Shown here: positions 8,461 to 16,718 of the stretch, piece by piece
Layout of the letters: each line of letters starts with the position of its first letter
How positions within the stretch are numbered: position 1 is the stretch's first letter
Source of the DNA: Polaribacter ponticola
GTDB lineage: Bacteria; Bacteroidota; Bacteroidia; Flavobacteriales; Flavobacteriaceae
DNA length: 64,000 nt
Assembly (NCBI RefSeq): GCF_026191475.2
Contig: NZ_JAOSLC020000003.1
Location: 899,001 to 963,000 of the forward strand
Direction: 5' to 3'
Position numbers and translations under genes: made by a program
The notes under the pieces: model-generated
Seen by the model: only the letters and a program-made list of their open reading frames with translations
Databases searched by the model: none
Told to the model about the DNA's origin: nothing

Positions 8461-9426
8461 TTAACTTTTCAATAAAACTTTAGCAGCTTCTTTTGCAAAA
8501 TAGGTAATAATTATGTCTGCTCCTGCTCTTTTCATAGATAACAAACTTTCCATCATTACTCTTTCTCCGTCAATCCAACCTTTTTCTGCAGCAGCTTTTA
8601 CCATTGCATATTCTCCACTTACATTATAACAGGCAATTGGTCTATCAAAATTATTTTTTAAATCTCTAATAATATCTAAGTATGATAATGCAGGTTTTAC
8701 CATTAAAACATCAGCTCCTTCTTGATCATCAAAAGTAGCCTCTCGCATACCTTCATCTCTATTTGATGGATCCATTTGATACGTTCTTCTATCTCCAAAA
8801 GTTGGCGCAGAATCTGCTGCATCTCTAAACGGACCATAAAATGCTGAAGCGTATTTTACTGAATATGTCATAATTGGTAAATTTACAAAACCAGAATTAT
8901 CCAAAGATTGACGAACCATATCTATCGTTCCGTCCATCATACCAGATGGCGCAACCATATCTACACCCGCTTTAGCATGAGATATAACTTGTTTTGCAAG
9001 ATTTACTAAAGTTGCATCATTATCTACATCATTATCATGTATAATTCCGCAATGACCATGAGAAGTATATTCGCAAAAACAAACATCTGTAATTACATAT
9101 AAACTCGGGTAATTTTTCTTGATAAAACGAATTGCTTGTTGCATAATTCCGTTATCATTCCAAGTTTCTGTTCCTTCTTCATCTTTATTAGAAGGAATAC
9201 CGAATAATAAAACTGCAGGTATATTTAATTCAACAACTTCTTCTAATTCTTTAGAAATTCTATCTAAAGAAAAACGTTTAATTCCTGGCATCGAAACAAT
9301 TTCTGTTTCAATATTTTCTCCTTCTTCTATAAAAAGTGGATACACAAAATCGTCTACAGATAGTTTAGTTTCTTTAACTAATCTTCTAATTCCTTCTGAT
9401 TTTCTTAATCTACGAGTTCTAAACAT
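8461..9426 (-). CDS. hemB: Porphobilinogen synthase (5-aminolevulinate dehydratase)
   Basis: HemB condenses two 5-aminolevulinate molecules to porphobilinogen. The 321 residues include the metal-binding Cys cluster [14 protein letters not shown], the first active-site Lys in [16 protein letters not shown], and the Schiff-base Lys in [12 protein letters not shown]. The Cys triplet indicates a zinc-dependent enzyme. The frame also has a TTG one codon upstream, but the ATG at 9426 gives the normal N-terminus ([14 protein letters not shown]). It is separated from hemCD by about 80 bp that contain a palindromic repeat. Confidence 0.96.
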   Translation of the reverse strand: MFRTRRLRKSEGIRRLVKETKLSVDDFVYPLFIEEGENIETEIVSMPGIKRFSLDRISKELEEVVELNIPAVLLFGIPSNKDEEGTETWNDNGIMQQAIRFIKKNYPSLYVITDVCFCEYTSHGHCGIIHDNDVDNDATLVNLAKQVISHAKAGVDMVAPSGMMDGTIDMVRQSLDNSGFVNLPIMTYSVKYASAFYGPFRDAADSAPTFGDRRTYQMDPSNRDEGMREATFDDQEGADVLMVKPALSYLDIIRDLKNNFDRPIACYNVSGEYAMVKAAAEKGWIDGERVMMESLLSMKRAGADIIITYFAKEAAKVLLKS

Positions 9427-9445
9427 CAATTTTTACTATGTCAGG

Positions 9446-9494
9446 TCGAGCGCAGTCGAGACCTAATTTATAAAAACCTCTCGACTGCGCTCGA
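9446..9494. repeat. Inverted repeat TCGAGCGCAGTCGAGA ... TCTCGACTGCGCTCGA
   Basis: A perfect 16-bp inverted repeat with a 17-bp spacer lies between hemCD and hemB. It is far richer in GC than its surroundings. This motif type is a frequent dispersed intergenic element in Bacteroidetes, and its position suggests an RNA hairpin within the haem transcript. Confidence 0.75.
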
Positions 9495-9508
9495 GGAGAC
9501 CTTCTTTA

Positions 9509-11098
9509 TTATTTTGAATAATACAAGTTCACCAATTCTAAAACACTATCTACACTTGGCATATTTGCTACTTCTACTTTATCAAAATGTTTTCTTGCCT
9601 CTACAGCTGTTGTTTCTCCAATACAAAAAGCAACTTTGTCTGGGTTGTTTTCTTCTAAATAACTTACAATACCAGAAGGACTGTAAAATATAAGTCCAGA
9701 AACTTCATCTCCAACTTCTGTTGGACTTAACATTGTTTTATAAGCTTCTACTTCGTTTACAACTATATCATTAGATTGCAAATAAGCAGGTAAAATATCT
9801 AATCTTACATTACTACAAAAATAAGTTACTTCCTTATTATCTAATTCTTTAATTAAATATTCAGATAGTTTTTTAGCATTTTTAGAAACATGAGCAACTT
9901 TACCTATTCTATTTTCAATTAGCTTTTTTGTTCTTCTACCAACGCAATAAATATTTTTAAAACTCATTTCATCTCTTGTGAAAGAATTTAAAAGTGCTTC
10001 TACTCCATTCTGACTAGTAATAATTACGTTTTCAATTTCATTTTTTACTGCCTTTGGCGGAATTCTATTAAAACGAATTTTAATAAAATCGCTATCTTTT
10101 ACACCAATCGTTTCAGAAAGTGTTTCTTTCTGAAGTTCAGAAAGTTTTTTAGTAGAATAAATGTGTTGTAAAGGTGCTTCAGCTTCATCATTATCTTCTG
10201 CTATTAACTCTTTACCACCTCTGTTAATTACATAATCTGCACAATCTTTAGCTAGATACTTATGACTACCTAGCTTAACAGCTTTATTAACTGTAATTTT
10301 CTTTGAGCCATCTTTTTTAAGTAAAACACCTTTAAAGTTAACCTCTTCCGTTTTTGAGTTGATATACACTACGGCTCCAATTGGCGCTGTACAACCACCT
10401 TCTAAAAGATTTAAAAACTCACGTTCTATAGTAGTACAAATTTCTGTTTCTCTATGGTTTAATTGCTCACAAGCATCTAAACAATACTCATTATCTTCCA
10501 AACAAGTAACCATAATTGCACCTTGTGCTGGTGCAGGTATCATCCAAGAAAGACTAATAATTTCTTCAGGCTTTATATCTAAACGATACAAACCTGCAGC
10601 AGCAAAAATTGCTCCGTTCCAATCGTTATTTTCAAGTTTTTCTAAACGTGTATTTACATTACCCCTTAAGCCAACAACTTTATGTGTTGGGTAACGATCT
10701 AGCCATTGTGCTTTTCTACGCAAGCTACCTGTTGCAATTACTGCATTTGGTTGTCCAAAAAACTCTTCACTTTCCTTAAAAATTAAAACATCAGAATAAT
10801 CATCACGTTTTAAAACTGCAGCTTGTATTATGTTTTTAGGTAAAACTGTTGGCACATCTTTTAAAGAATGAACAGCAATATCAATTTCTTTATTTAACAT
10901 GGCAATATCTAGATTCTTTGTAAAGATTCCAGTTACTCCCATTTCATATAAAGGCTTGTCTAAAACAATATCTCCAATAGATTTAATAGGCACAATTTCT
11001 GCTTGATACCCTAATTCCTCTAATTCTTTACGTACTTTGTTCGCTTGAAAAAGAGCCAATTGACTATCGCGAGTTCCAATTCTTATAATTTTTTGCAT
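9509..11098 (-). CDS. hemC: Fused hydroxymethylbilane synthase / uroporphyrinogen-III synthase (HemC-HemD)
   Basis: A single 529-residue frame carries two consecutive enzymes. Residues 1 to about 300 are HemC: RIGTRDSQLALFQAN, VHSLKDVPTVLP, GSLRRKAQWL, LRGNVNTRL, and Cys236 in EGGCTAPIGA, which holds the dipyrromethane cofactor. After a short linker, residues from about 315 to 529 are HemD: VIITSQNGVEALL, IYCVGRRTKK, VTYFCSNVRLDILP, LIFYSPSGIVSYL and FCIGETTAVEARK. The protein therefore takes porphobilinogen to uroporphyrinogen III, and fusion would shorten the path of the unstable hydroxymethylbilane. It lies 11 bp after hemA. Confidence 0.95.
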   Translation of the reverse strand: MQKIIRIGTRDSQLALFQANKVRKELEELGYQAEIVPIKSIGDIVLDKPLYEMGVTGIFTKNLDIAMLNKEIDIAVHSLKDVPTVLPKNIIQAAVLKRDDYSDVLIFKESEEFFGQPNAVIATGSLRRKAQWLDRYPTHKVVGLRGNVNTRLEKLENNDWNGAIFAAAGLYRLDIKPEEIISLSWMIPAPAQGAIMVTCLEDNEYCLDACEQLNHRETEICTTIEREFLNLLEGGCTAPIGAVVYINSKTEEVNFKGVLLKKDGSKKITVNKAVKLGSHKYLAKDCADYVINRGGKELIAEDNDEAEAPLQHIYSTKKLSELQKETLSETIGVKDSDFIKIRFNRIPPKAVKNEIENVIITSQNGVEALLNSFTRDEMSFKNIYCVGRRTKKLIENRIGKVAHVSKNAKKLSEYLIKELDNKEVTYFCSNVRLDILPAYLQSNDIVVNEVEAYKTMLSPTEVGDEVSGLIFYSPSGIVSYLEENNPDKVAFCIGETTAVEARKHFDKVEVANMPSVDSVLELVNLYYSK

Positions 11099-11109
11099 GT
11101 ACTTTTTAG

Positions 11110-12345
11110 TTAGTTTTGAAACACTTTATTGATAACTTGTAGACTTTGAGATACAGATGTATCTTCATCTTTTAAGTGCTTAACAAACTGTGTTGTAATT
11201 TTTTGAATGATGCGTGAAGTTAAGATTTCTGCTTGATTTTCATCAAAATTATTTATTTTCTTTTTCTGAAAATTAATCTCATCATTTTTTATATTCTCTA
11301 AAGATTCTTTTAAAGCCGCAATTGTTGGTGTAAATTTTCTATGATTTAACCAGCTATTAAACTCTGCTTTATGAATTTCTATAATATTTTCTGCTAAAGG
11401 AATTTCTTGTTGACGAACCGCTAAAGTTTCATCGGTAATTTTAGAAAGTTCATCTACATTTACCAAAGAAACACCTTTAAAATCGGTTACATTTTTAGCA
11501 ACATTTTCTGGCATCGATAAATCTAAAATCAGTAATTCTTTATTATTAGCAATATGTTCTTTTAAAATTGTTGGTTTGTCTGCACCAGTAGAAACAATTA
11601 ACACATCTGCTTTCTCTATTTCTTCAGACAAATTTTCTATTACAGACTTTCTAATAGAACTATGTTCTTTCACAAACTCCGCTGCCTTTTCTTCTGTTCT
11701 ATTTATCAAACAAATTTGATTGTTCTGCGTATATTCTGCTAAGTTTTTACAGGTATGTTTCCCCATTTTACCCAACCCAAAAACTAAAATATTTTTAGAG
11801 TTGTAATCTGGTAAGTTTTTTATGATGTATTGCACAGCTGCGTAAGAAACAGAAGTTGTACCAGAACTTAATTTCGTTTCGTTTTTAACACGTTTACTAG
11901 CTTGTAAAACATTGTTTAATAAACGCTCTAAATACGCATTCGTTGTATTTAGTGATTTTGCTAACTTAAAAGACTGTTTTAATTGACCTACGATTTCGTA
12001 ATCTCCTAAAATCTGACTTTCTAAACCTGTACCAATTCTAAATAATTGATAAATTGCTTCTTGATTTTTGTAAACGTTAGAAACTTTTGCAAATTCATGA
12101 ATTGAACCTTCAGAAAATTCGCATAAAAGTTCTATTAACTGACAAGGTCGTTCTGCAAAACCAGAAATTTCTGTTCTATTACAAGTTGATAAAATAAAAA
12201 TTCCTTTAAAATCTTTCTCTTTAGCAAGTTCTAGCAATGCTATTTGATTTTCTTTAGACAAAGAAAACTTCCCACGCGTTTTTGCGTCGGCTTTTTTATA
12301 ACTTACTCCAATGTTGTAAAAGTGCTCTTGTTTGTTGGCCTGCAT
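11110..12345 (-). CDS. hemA: Glutamyl-tRNA reductase
   Basis: HemA reduces glutamyl-tRNA to glutamate-1-semialdehyde with NADPH, the entry step of the C5 haem pathway. The protein has FILSTCNRTEI with the catalytic Cys55, then GLESQILGDYEIVGQLKQSF, the Rossmann motif ILVFGLGKMGKHTCKNL, and a C-terminal dimerisation helix. An in-frame ATG also exists at 12381, but a TACTTTTG promoter box lies at 12364-12371, downstream of it. I therefore start at 12345 (MQANKQEHFYNIGVSYKKAD, 411 aa), which matches the family. It is the first gene of the haem operon and divergent from an AraC-type regulator. Confidence 0.95.
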   Translation of the reverse strand: MQANKQEHFYNIGVSYKKADAKTRGKFSLSKENQIALLELAKEKDFKGIFILSTCNRTEISGFAERPCQLIELLCEFSEGSIHEFAKVSNVYKNQEAIYQLFRIGTGLESQILGDYEIVGQLKQSFKLAKSLNTTNAYLERLLNNVLQASKRVKNETKLSSGTTSVSYAAVQYIIKNLPDYNSKNILVFGLGKMGKHTCKNLAEYTQNNQICLINRTEEKAAEFVKEHSSIRKSVIENLSEEIEKADVLIVSTGADKPTILKEHIANNKELLILDLSMPENVAKNVTDFKGVSLVNVDELSKITDETLAVRQQEIPLAENIIEIHKAEFNSWLNHRKFTPTIAALKESLENIKNDEINFQKKKINNFDENQAEILTSRIIQKITTQFVKHLKDEDTSVSQSLQVINKVFQN

Positions 12346-12363
12346 GTATTTGTAAAAGATGGT

Positions 12364-12371
12364 CAAAAGTA
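12364..12371 (-). promoter_or_regulatory. Candidate -7 box of the haem operon (TACTTTTG)
   Basis: On the minus strand TACTTTTG matches TAnnTTTG and is 18 bp before the chosen hemA ATG. No convincing -33 element is seen. Because it lies between the two candidate hemA start codons, it favours the shorter protein. Confidence 0.45.
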
Positions 12372-12466
12372 AAAACTTCAATTAGAAAAAAGTATCGCTA
12401 AAAGTACTTTTAATAACGATATCAGTTTTTTGACGAATTTTAGCATCAATAAATTACAAAAACCCT

Positions 12467-12474
12467 TATTTTTG
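12467..12474 (+). promoter_or_regulatory. Candidate -7 box of the AraC regulator (TATTTTTG)
   Basis: TATTTTTG matches TAnnTTTG and would give a leader of about 70 nt for the AraC-family gene. Together with the box at 12364 it makes the 205-bp hemA/araC gap a divergent promoter region. Confidence 0.4.
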
Positions 12475-12550
12475 CAATGGTGTTAAGGTTTTGCAATTAT
12501 TTTATATAGAATCATTCTAAATAAAAACACGTCAAAAAACAAGAATATTT

Positions 12551-13435
12551 ATGTTTAAAAATGTCGGAGAAAGTACTTTTGAAGAAATAAACTTAGAAAA
12601 AGGCTTTTATGTACTTCATTTTCAGAACGAAAGCAAAGAGGTTCAAAGTTTTGAAAGAGAAATAAGTAGTACATTTATTCAAATGCACTTTTGTTTGCGG
12701 GGTAATTCTAAATTTCTATTCAACAATAGTTCTTATTCTTTTGATGTATTAGACAATAGATCTATTTTATTATATAACCCACAACGAACCTTACCTATCA
12801 ATTTAGAAATTCAGCCAAAAACAACGTTAATCTCTCTATTGATTTCTATTGAAAAATTCCATTCTTTATTTTCTAAAGAATCAGGATACATTCCTTTTTT
12901 AAGTGATGAAAACAGCAATCGAAAATTTTATGACGATACTGAGACAAAACCAACAGTTTCTATCGTTTTACAACAAATAATCAACTCTAACATTAACAGT
13001 TCTATTAGAGAATTATATGTGAAAGGAAAAGTTTATGAGTTATTAAGCTTGCATTTTCAGCAAGAAGAAAATACAAATGGCGAATACTGCCCTTTTTTAG
13101 TTGATGAACAGAACGTTATCAAAATTAGAAAAGCGAAAGAAATTATTATTGCTAGAATGTCTGAGCCACCAAGCCTACAGGAATTAGCGAACGAAATTGG
13201 CTTAAATCTTAAAAAATTAAAAGAAGGTTTTAAGCAAATTTATGGCGACTCTGTTTTTAGTTTTTTATTTGATTATAAAATGGAACACGCAAGAAGATTA
13301 CTAGAAAGCAACCAATATAATGTTAACGAAGTTGGTTTAAAAGTTGGTTATAGTACTGCAAGTCATTTTATTGCTGCTTTTAAAAAGAAATTTGGCACAA
13401 CACCAAAAAAATACGTAATGAGTTTAAATAAATAA
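12551..13435 (+). CDS. AraC-family transcriptional regulator
   Basis: The 294-residue protein has an N-terminal sensor-like beta domain (about 1-170) and a C-terminal double helix-turn-helix (about 195-294). The latter carries PPSLQELANEIGLNLKKLKE and the second motif NVNEVGLKVGYSTASHFIAA followed by FKKKFGTTPKKY, the AraC/XylS signature. It is divergent from hemA and lies upstream of hemH and hemJ, so it is the obvious candidate for controlling the haem genes. That is inference from position; no operator could be assigned. A heptamer repeat tract begins 2 bp after its stop. Confidence 0.9.
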   Translation: MFKNVGESTFEEINLEKGFYVLHFQNESKEVQSFEREISSTFIQMHFCLRGNSKFLFNNSSYSFDVLDNRSILLYNPQRTLPINLEIQPKTTLISLLISIEKFHSLFSKESGYIPFLSDENSNRKFYDDTETKPTVSIVLQQIINSNINSSIRELYVKGKVYELLSLHFQQEENTNGEYCPFLVDEQNVIKIRKAKEIIIARMSEPPSLQELANEIGLNLKKLKEGFKQIYGDSVFSFLFDYKMEHARRLLESNQYNVNEVGLKVGYSTASHFIAAFKKKFGTTPKKYVMSLNK

Positions 13436-13436
13436 A

Positions 13437-13492
13437 CAATTAGCAATTAGCAATTAGCAATTAGCAATTAGCAATTAGCAATTAGCAATTAG
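13437..13492 (+). repeat. Heptanucleotide microsatellite (CAATTAG) x 8
   Basis: Eight perfect 7-bp copies run from just after the AraC stop to about 40 bp before the TrmH start. Because seven is not a multiple of three, the tract carries TAG in all three forward frames and so blocks read-through. Such tracts vary in copy number by slippage. Confidence 0.95.
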
Positions 13493-13530
13493 CAAAAATG
13501 AAAACTTTGAAAATTTGAAACTAAAACATT

Positions 13531-14040
13531 TTGAAACAATTAACACATTACGACATCGAAAATAATCAAAAACAATTTCCAATAACCATTGTTTGTGATG
13601 CTATTAGAACTCCAGAAAATATTGGAATGTGCTTTAGAATATCCGAAAGTTTTGGTGTAGAAAAAATCTATTTCCATGAGAGCTCACCTTCTTTAGATAA
13701 TAGAAAAGTAACAAAAACAGCTAGAAACACAATTAAACATATTCAACATAATTATTATACTGATTTCATATCTGTAGTTAGCAAATTAAAGGAAGAAGGA
13801 AACACAATTATAGGGATAGAAATTACTGATAAAAGTATAAATATTCAGGATATCAATTTTAAGAATCATGATAAAATCGTACTACTTTTAGGAAGCGAAA
13901 GAAACGGAATTGAAAATGTTGATTTAATAGATTATTCTATTGCAATACCAATGTTTGGCAAAAACTCTAGCATGAATGTTATACATAGTTTAGCAATTAC
14001 TTTGTATGAAGTTACGAATCAGTTAGTAGTTAGTAGTTAG
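13531..14040 (+). CDS. TrmH/SpoU-family RNA 2'-O-methyltransferase
   Basis: A 169-residue SPOUT methyltransferase that uses S-adenosylmethionine on tRNA or rRNA. The trefoil-knot motifs are visible: NIGMCFRISESFGVEKIYF (motif 1), LLLGSERNGI (motif 2) and IPMFGKNSSMNVIHSLAI (motif 3). The start is TTG at 13531 (KQLTHYDIENN follows). The only nearby in-frame ATG, at 13498, is cut off by a TGA after six codons. The last codons and the TAG stop come from the heptamer repeat that begins at 14021. It may share a transcript with the genes either side of it. The exact target nucleotide is unknown. Confidence 0.88.
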   Translation: MKQLTHYDIENNQKQFPITIVCDAIRTPENIGMCFRISESFGVEKIYFHESSPSLDNRKVTKTARNTIKHIQHNYYTDFISVVSKLKEEGNTIIGIEITDKSINIQDINFKNHDKIVLLLGSERNGIENVDLIDYSIAIPMFGKNSSMNVIHSLAITLYEVTNQLVVSS

Positions 14041-14062
14041 TAGTTAGTAGTTAGTAGTTAGT
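14021..14062 (+). repeat. Heptanucleotide microsatellite (AGTTAGT) x 6
   Basis: Six perfect 7-bp copies begin inside the TrmH gene and supply its last residues and stop codon. As with the tract at 13437, the 7-bp period puts a TAG in every forward frame. Confidence 0.95.
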
Positions 14063-14172
14063 AAAACAAAAAAAATAAGATTCTGGATTAATTTCAGGAT
14101 GATAAAAATAATTAAATAACAAAAGTTTTAATTTTTACTTTTAAAAACTTTGAAACTTTGAAACTTTTTTAA

Positions 14173-15189
14173 ATGAAAGGAATATTAATAAACAATTTAG
14201 GATCACCAGACACAACAGAAACAAAAGACGTTAAAAAATACTTAGATGAGTTTTTAATGGACGAACGTGTAATTGACATTCCGTACTGGAAACGTTATTT
14301 ACTTATTAAAGGTATTATTCTTAGAACAAGACCTAAAAAATCTGGTGCTGCATACAAGAAAATTTGGTGGAAAGAAGGTTCTCCATTAGTGGTCATTTCT
14401 GAAAGGTTTACAAAAAAACTGATTAAAAAAGTAGATACCCCTGTTGCATTAGCAATGCGTTATGGATCTATGACCATGGAAAACGGAATTAAAGAACTTG
14501 CAGACAAAGGTGTTACAGAAATATTTTTAGCACCAATGTATCCACACTACGCAATGTCTTCTTACGAAACTGTAGTAACCAAAGCAGAAGAAATTATTGC
14601 AGCTAATTATCCAAATATAAAACTAGATGTTTTACCTGCTTTTTACAACAAACCTGGTTACATAAAAGCGATGAGTAGCAATATTGCAAATCACTTAAAA
14701 GGATTCGATTACGATCATATTTTATTTTCTTATCATGGTATTCCAGAACGTCATATTTTAAAATCAGACGTTACAAAAAGTCATTGTAAAATAGATGGTT
14801 CTTGTTGTGAACGTAATTCTGTTGCGCATCATACATGCTATAGACATCAATGTTTTGAAACTACAAAAGAGATAGTAAAAACACTTGGTTTAAAAGAAGG
14901 TTCTTATAGCAACTCTTTTCAATCTCGTTTATTAAAAGATCCTTGGTTAAAACCGTATACAGATTTCGAGTTAGAGAAATTCCCTTCAGAAGGAAAGAAA
15001 AAATTAGCCGTTATTACTCCTGCGTTTGTTGCCGATTGCTTAGAAACTTTAGAAGAAATTGCAATGGAAGGAAAAGAAGAATTTTTAAAATTTGGAGGAA
15101 CAGACTACAAACATATCCCGTGCATGAACGACAATGATGACTGGGTTGATGTAGTAGTTTCTTGGATTAACGACTGGAAAAATAAATAA
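14173..15189 (+). CDS. hemH: Ferrochelatase
   Basis: HemH inserts Fe2+ into protoporphyrin IX, the last step of protohaem synthesis. The 338 residues begin MKGILINNLGSPDT, contain YGSMTMENGIKELADKG and APMYPHYAMSSYET, the catalytic His188 in FSYHGIPERH, and SNSFQSRLLKDPWLKPYTD near the C-terminus. A segment with five Cys (205, 211, 212, 222, 227) lies where some bacterial ferrochelatases bind a [2Fe-2S] cluster. The gene follows the TrmH gene and precedes hemJ, divergent from the main haem operon. Confidence 0.96.
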   Translation: MKGILINNLGSPDTTETKDVKKYLDEFLMDERVIDIPYWKRYLLIKGIILRTRPKKSGAAYKKIWWKEGSPLVVISERFTKKLIKKVDTPVALAMRYGSMTMENGIKELADKGVTEIFLAPMYPHYAMSSYETVVTKAEEIIAANYPNIKLDVLPAFYNKPGYIKAMSSNIANHLKGFDYDHILFSYHGIPERHILKSDVTKSHCKIDGSCCERNSVAHHTCYRHQCFETTKEIVKTLGLKEGSYSNSFQSRLLKDPWLKPYTDFELEKFPSEGKKKLAVITPAFVADCLETLEEIAMEGKEEFLKFGGTDYKHIPCMNDNDDWVDVVVSWINDWKNK

Positions 15190-15202
15190 ACGTTTTGCAA
15201 AC

Positions 15203-15310
15203 TGTCAGTTCGAGGGAATTTATGAAGAATGAATAAATTTGTATCGAGAACCTTATCAAAAAAAATCTCGATACAATTTCGAAAAAAAATCGAAATCACT
15301 CGAAATGACA
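15203..15310. repeat. Nested inverted repeat between hemH and hemJ
   Basis: The outer arms TGTCAGTTCGAG (15203-15214) and CTCGAAATGACA (15299-15310) pair with one mismatch. The inner arms TTGTATCGAGA (15239-15249) and TCTCGATACAA (15266-15276) pair perfectly. The element is a third type of dispersed palindrome in the haem region and could be a terminator or an RNA-processing hairpin. Confidence 0.7.
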
Positions 15311-15353
15311 AATTGTTTTAAAAAACTGAACTTTGAAACTAAATTAAAATAAG

Positions 15354-15928
15354 ATGGATTTCCTATACGTAAAAGCATTGCATATTATATTTGTAGTAAC
15401 CTGGTTTGCTGGTTTATTTTACATTGTTCGTTTGTTTATTTATCATGCAGAAGCAGAAAAAAAGAAGAACCAGCTAAAGAAATTTTACAAACTCAGTATA
15501 AATTAATGAGTAAAAGGTTATGGTACATTATCACTTGGCCTTCTGCTATTTTAGCTAGTTTTTTTGCTTTTTGGATGCTATATAAAAATCCTATTTATCT
15601 AGAAATGCCTTGGATGCATGTAAAACTAGCATTCGTTTTTGCATTGTATTTTTATCATTATTCTTGCCAAAGAATTTATAGTCAATTGCAGAAAAACATC
15701 ATTAAATACTCTGCTTTAAAACTGAGAATGTTTAATGAAATTGCAACAATCATTTTATTTGCAGTTGTATTTTTAGTAACCTTAAAAAGTGCAATTAATT
15801 GGATTTGGGGTGTTGTAGGCATTATTCTTTTTGGAATAATTATGATGTTATGTATTAAACTCTACAAAAGAATTAGAGAGAAAAAATCTTGGGATAAAGC
15901 AGAGAAGGAAGTTTTGAAAAAGGAATAA
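15354..15928 (+). CDS. hemJ: HemJ-type protoporphyrinogen IX oxidase (CopD-like), frame interrupted
   Basis: The reconstructed 191-residue membrane protein starts MDFLYVKALHIIFVVTWFAG and continues LFYIVRLFIYH. It resumes in another frame with MSKRLWYIITWPSAILASFF and WMHVKLAFVFALYFYHY. These are the conserved His- and Arg-bearing segments of the HemJ family, which oxidises protoporphyrinogen IX in haem-b-dependent fashion. The first frame stops at 15504-15506 because the A run at 15457-15463 has seven A; eight would join the frames through EEPAKEILQTQYKL. The stop overlaps the ATG of the second part (TAATG). It directly follows hemH and fills the missing pathway step. Probably intact in the organism; see findings. 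Confidence 0.8.
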
Positions 15929-15939
15929 AAATAACATAG

Positions 15940-15965
15940 AGTAACTGTTTGCATTCGCAGTTACT
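15940..15965. terminator. Candidate hairpin between convergent hemJ and recR
   Basis: An 8-bp stem AGTAACTG / CAGTTACT with a 10-nt loop lies between the two convergent genes. There is no long T tract, so this is a weak call. Confidence 0.35.
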
Positions 15966-15995
15966 TACTATTGACTGAATACTGCAAACTAACTT

Positions 15996-16613
15996 TTAAC
16001 TTCTAATACTCTGCTCAAACGGAATTCTATTAACAATAGACCTTCCTAAAGTAACTTCATCTGCGTATTCTAATTCATCGCCAACAGCTATTCCACGTGC
16101 AATTGTAGACGTTGTTATTTCAAATTTTTCTATCTGTTTAAAAATATAGAAATTTGTAGTATCACCTTCCATAGTAGAACTTAATGCAAAAATGAGTTCT
16201 TTAACTTCTCCGCTTTCCACTTTATGAACTAAAGAATCAATTTCTAAATTTTGAGGTCCAATACCTTCAATGGGAGATATTTTACCACCTAAAACATGGT
16301 ACAAACCATTAAATTGCGATGTACTTTCAATAGCCATTACATCTCTAATATCTTCTACAACACAAACAATTTCTGCATTCCTTTTTGGGCTATTACAAAT
16401 ATCACATAAAACAGTATCAGAAATATTAAAACACTTTTCACAGTTTTTTACATCATTTCTTAAATGCAACAATGCTTCAGACAAATACTTTGTATTTTCT
16501 TTAGGTTGTTTTAAAAGATGTAAAACTAATCTTAAAGCTGTTCGCTTCCCTATTCCTGGTAAACGAGAAACTTCATTCACAGCATTTTCTAATATTTTCG
16601 ATGAAAAATCCAT
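15996..16613 (-). CDS. recR: Recombination protein RecR
   Basis: RecR works with RecO and RecF to load RecA on gapped DNA. The 205-residue protein has the helix-hairpin-helix [17 protein letters not shown], a four-Cys zinc finger [17 protein letters not shown], and a Toprim domain with [12 protein letters not shown] and ISPIEGIGP. The C-terminus carries the Walker-like region up to [15 protein letters not shown] chose ATG 16613 ([14 protein letters not shown]), which matches the family start; a TTG three codons upstream is also in frame. It is convergent with hemJ and divergent from the symporter gene. Confidence 0.95.
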   Translation of the reverse strand: MDFSSKILENAVNEVSRLPGIGKRTALRLVLHLLKQPKENTKYLSEALLHLRNDVKNCEKCFNISDTVLCDICNSPKRNAEIVCVVEDIRDVMAIESTSQFNGLYHVLGGKISPIEGIGPQNLEIDSLVHKVESGEVKELIFALSSTMEGDTTNFYIFKQIEKFEITTSTIARGIAVGDELEYADEVTLGRSIVNRIPFEQSIRS

Positions 16614-16718
16614 AGTTGGCAAAATTATGAATTATCAATTATCAATAACGAATTAATCAATTAAAATTTTAAAAAAGTATATCTTCGTTATTACCAAATC
16701 GTAATTTGTACATATTTC

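Noticed and set aside
12346-12381. Upstream ATG of hemA at 12381
   Set aside because: It lies upstream of the TACTTTTG promoter box and adds a hydrophobic tail not expected for a cytosolic enzyme.
13498-13518. ATG at 13498 as start of the TrmH gene
   Set aside because: It is in frame but followed by TGA after six codons, so the TTG at 13531 is used instead.
14943-15137. Plus-strand 64-codon frame inside hemH
   Set aside because: It is an alternate-frame shadow with no function-like composition; hemH is intact across it.
6304-15310. Insertion sequences in the haem cluster
   Set aside because: The palindromes carry no transposase and no clear target-site duplications; they are short dispersed repeats.
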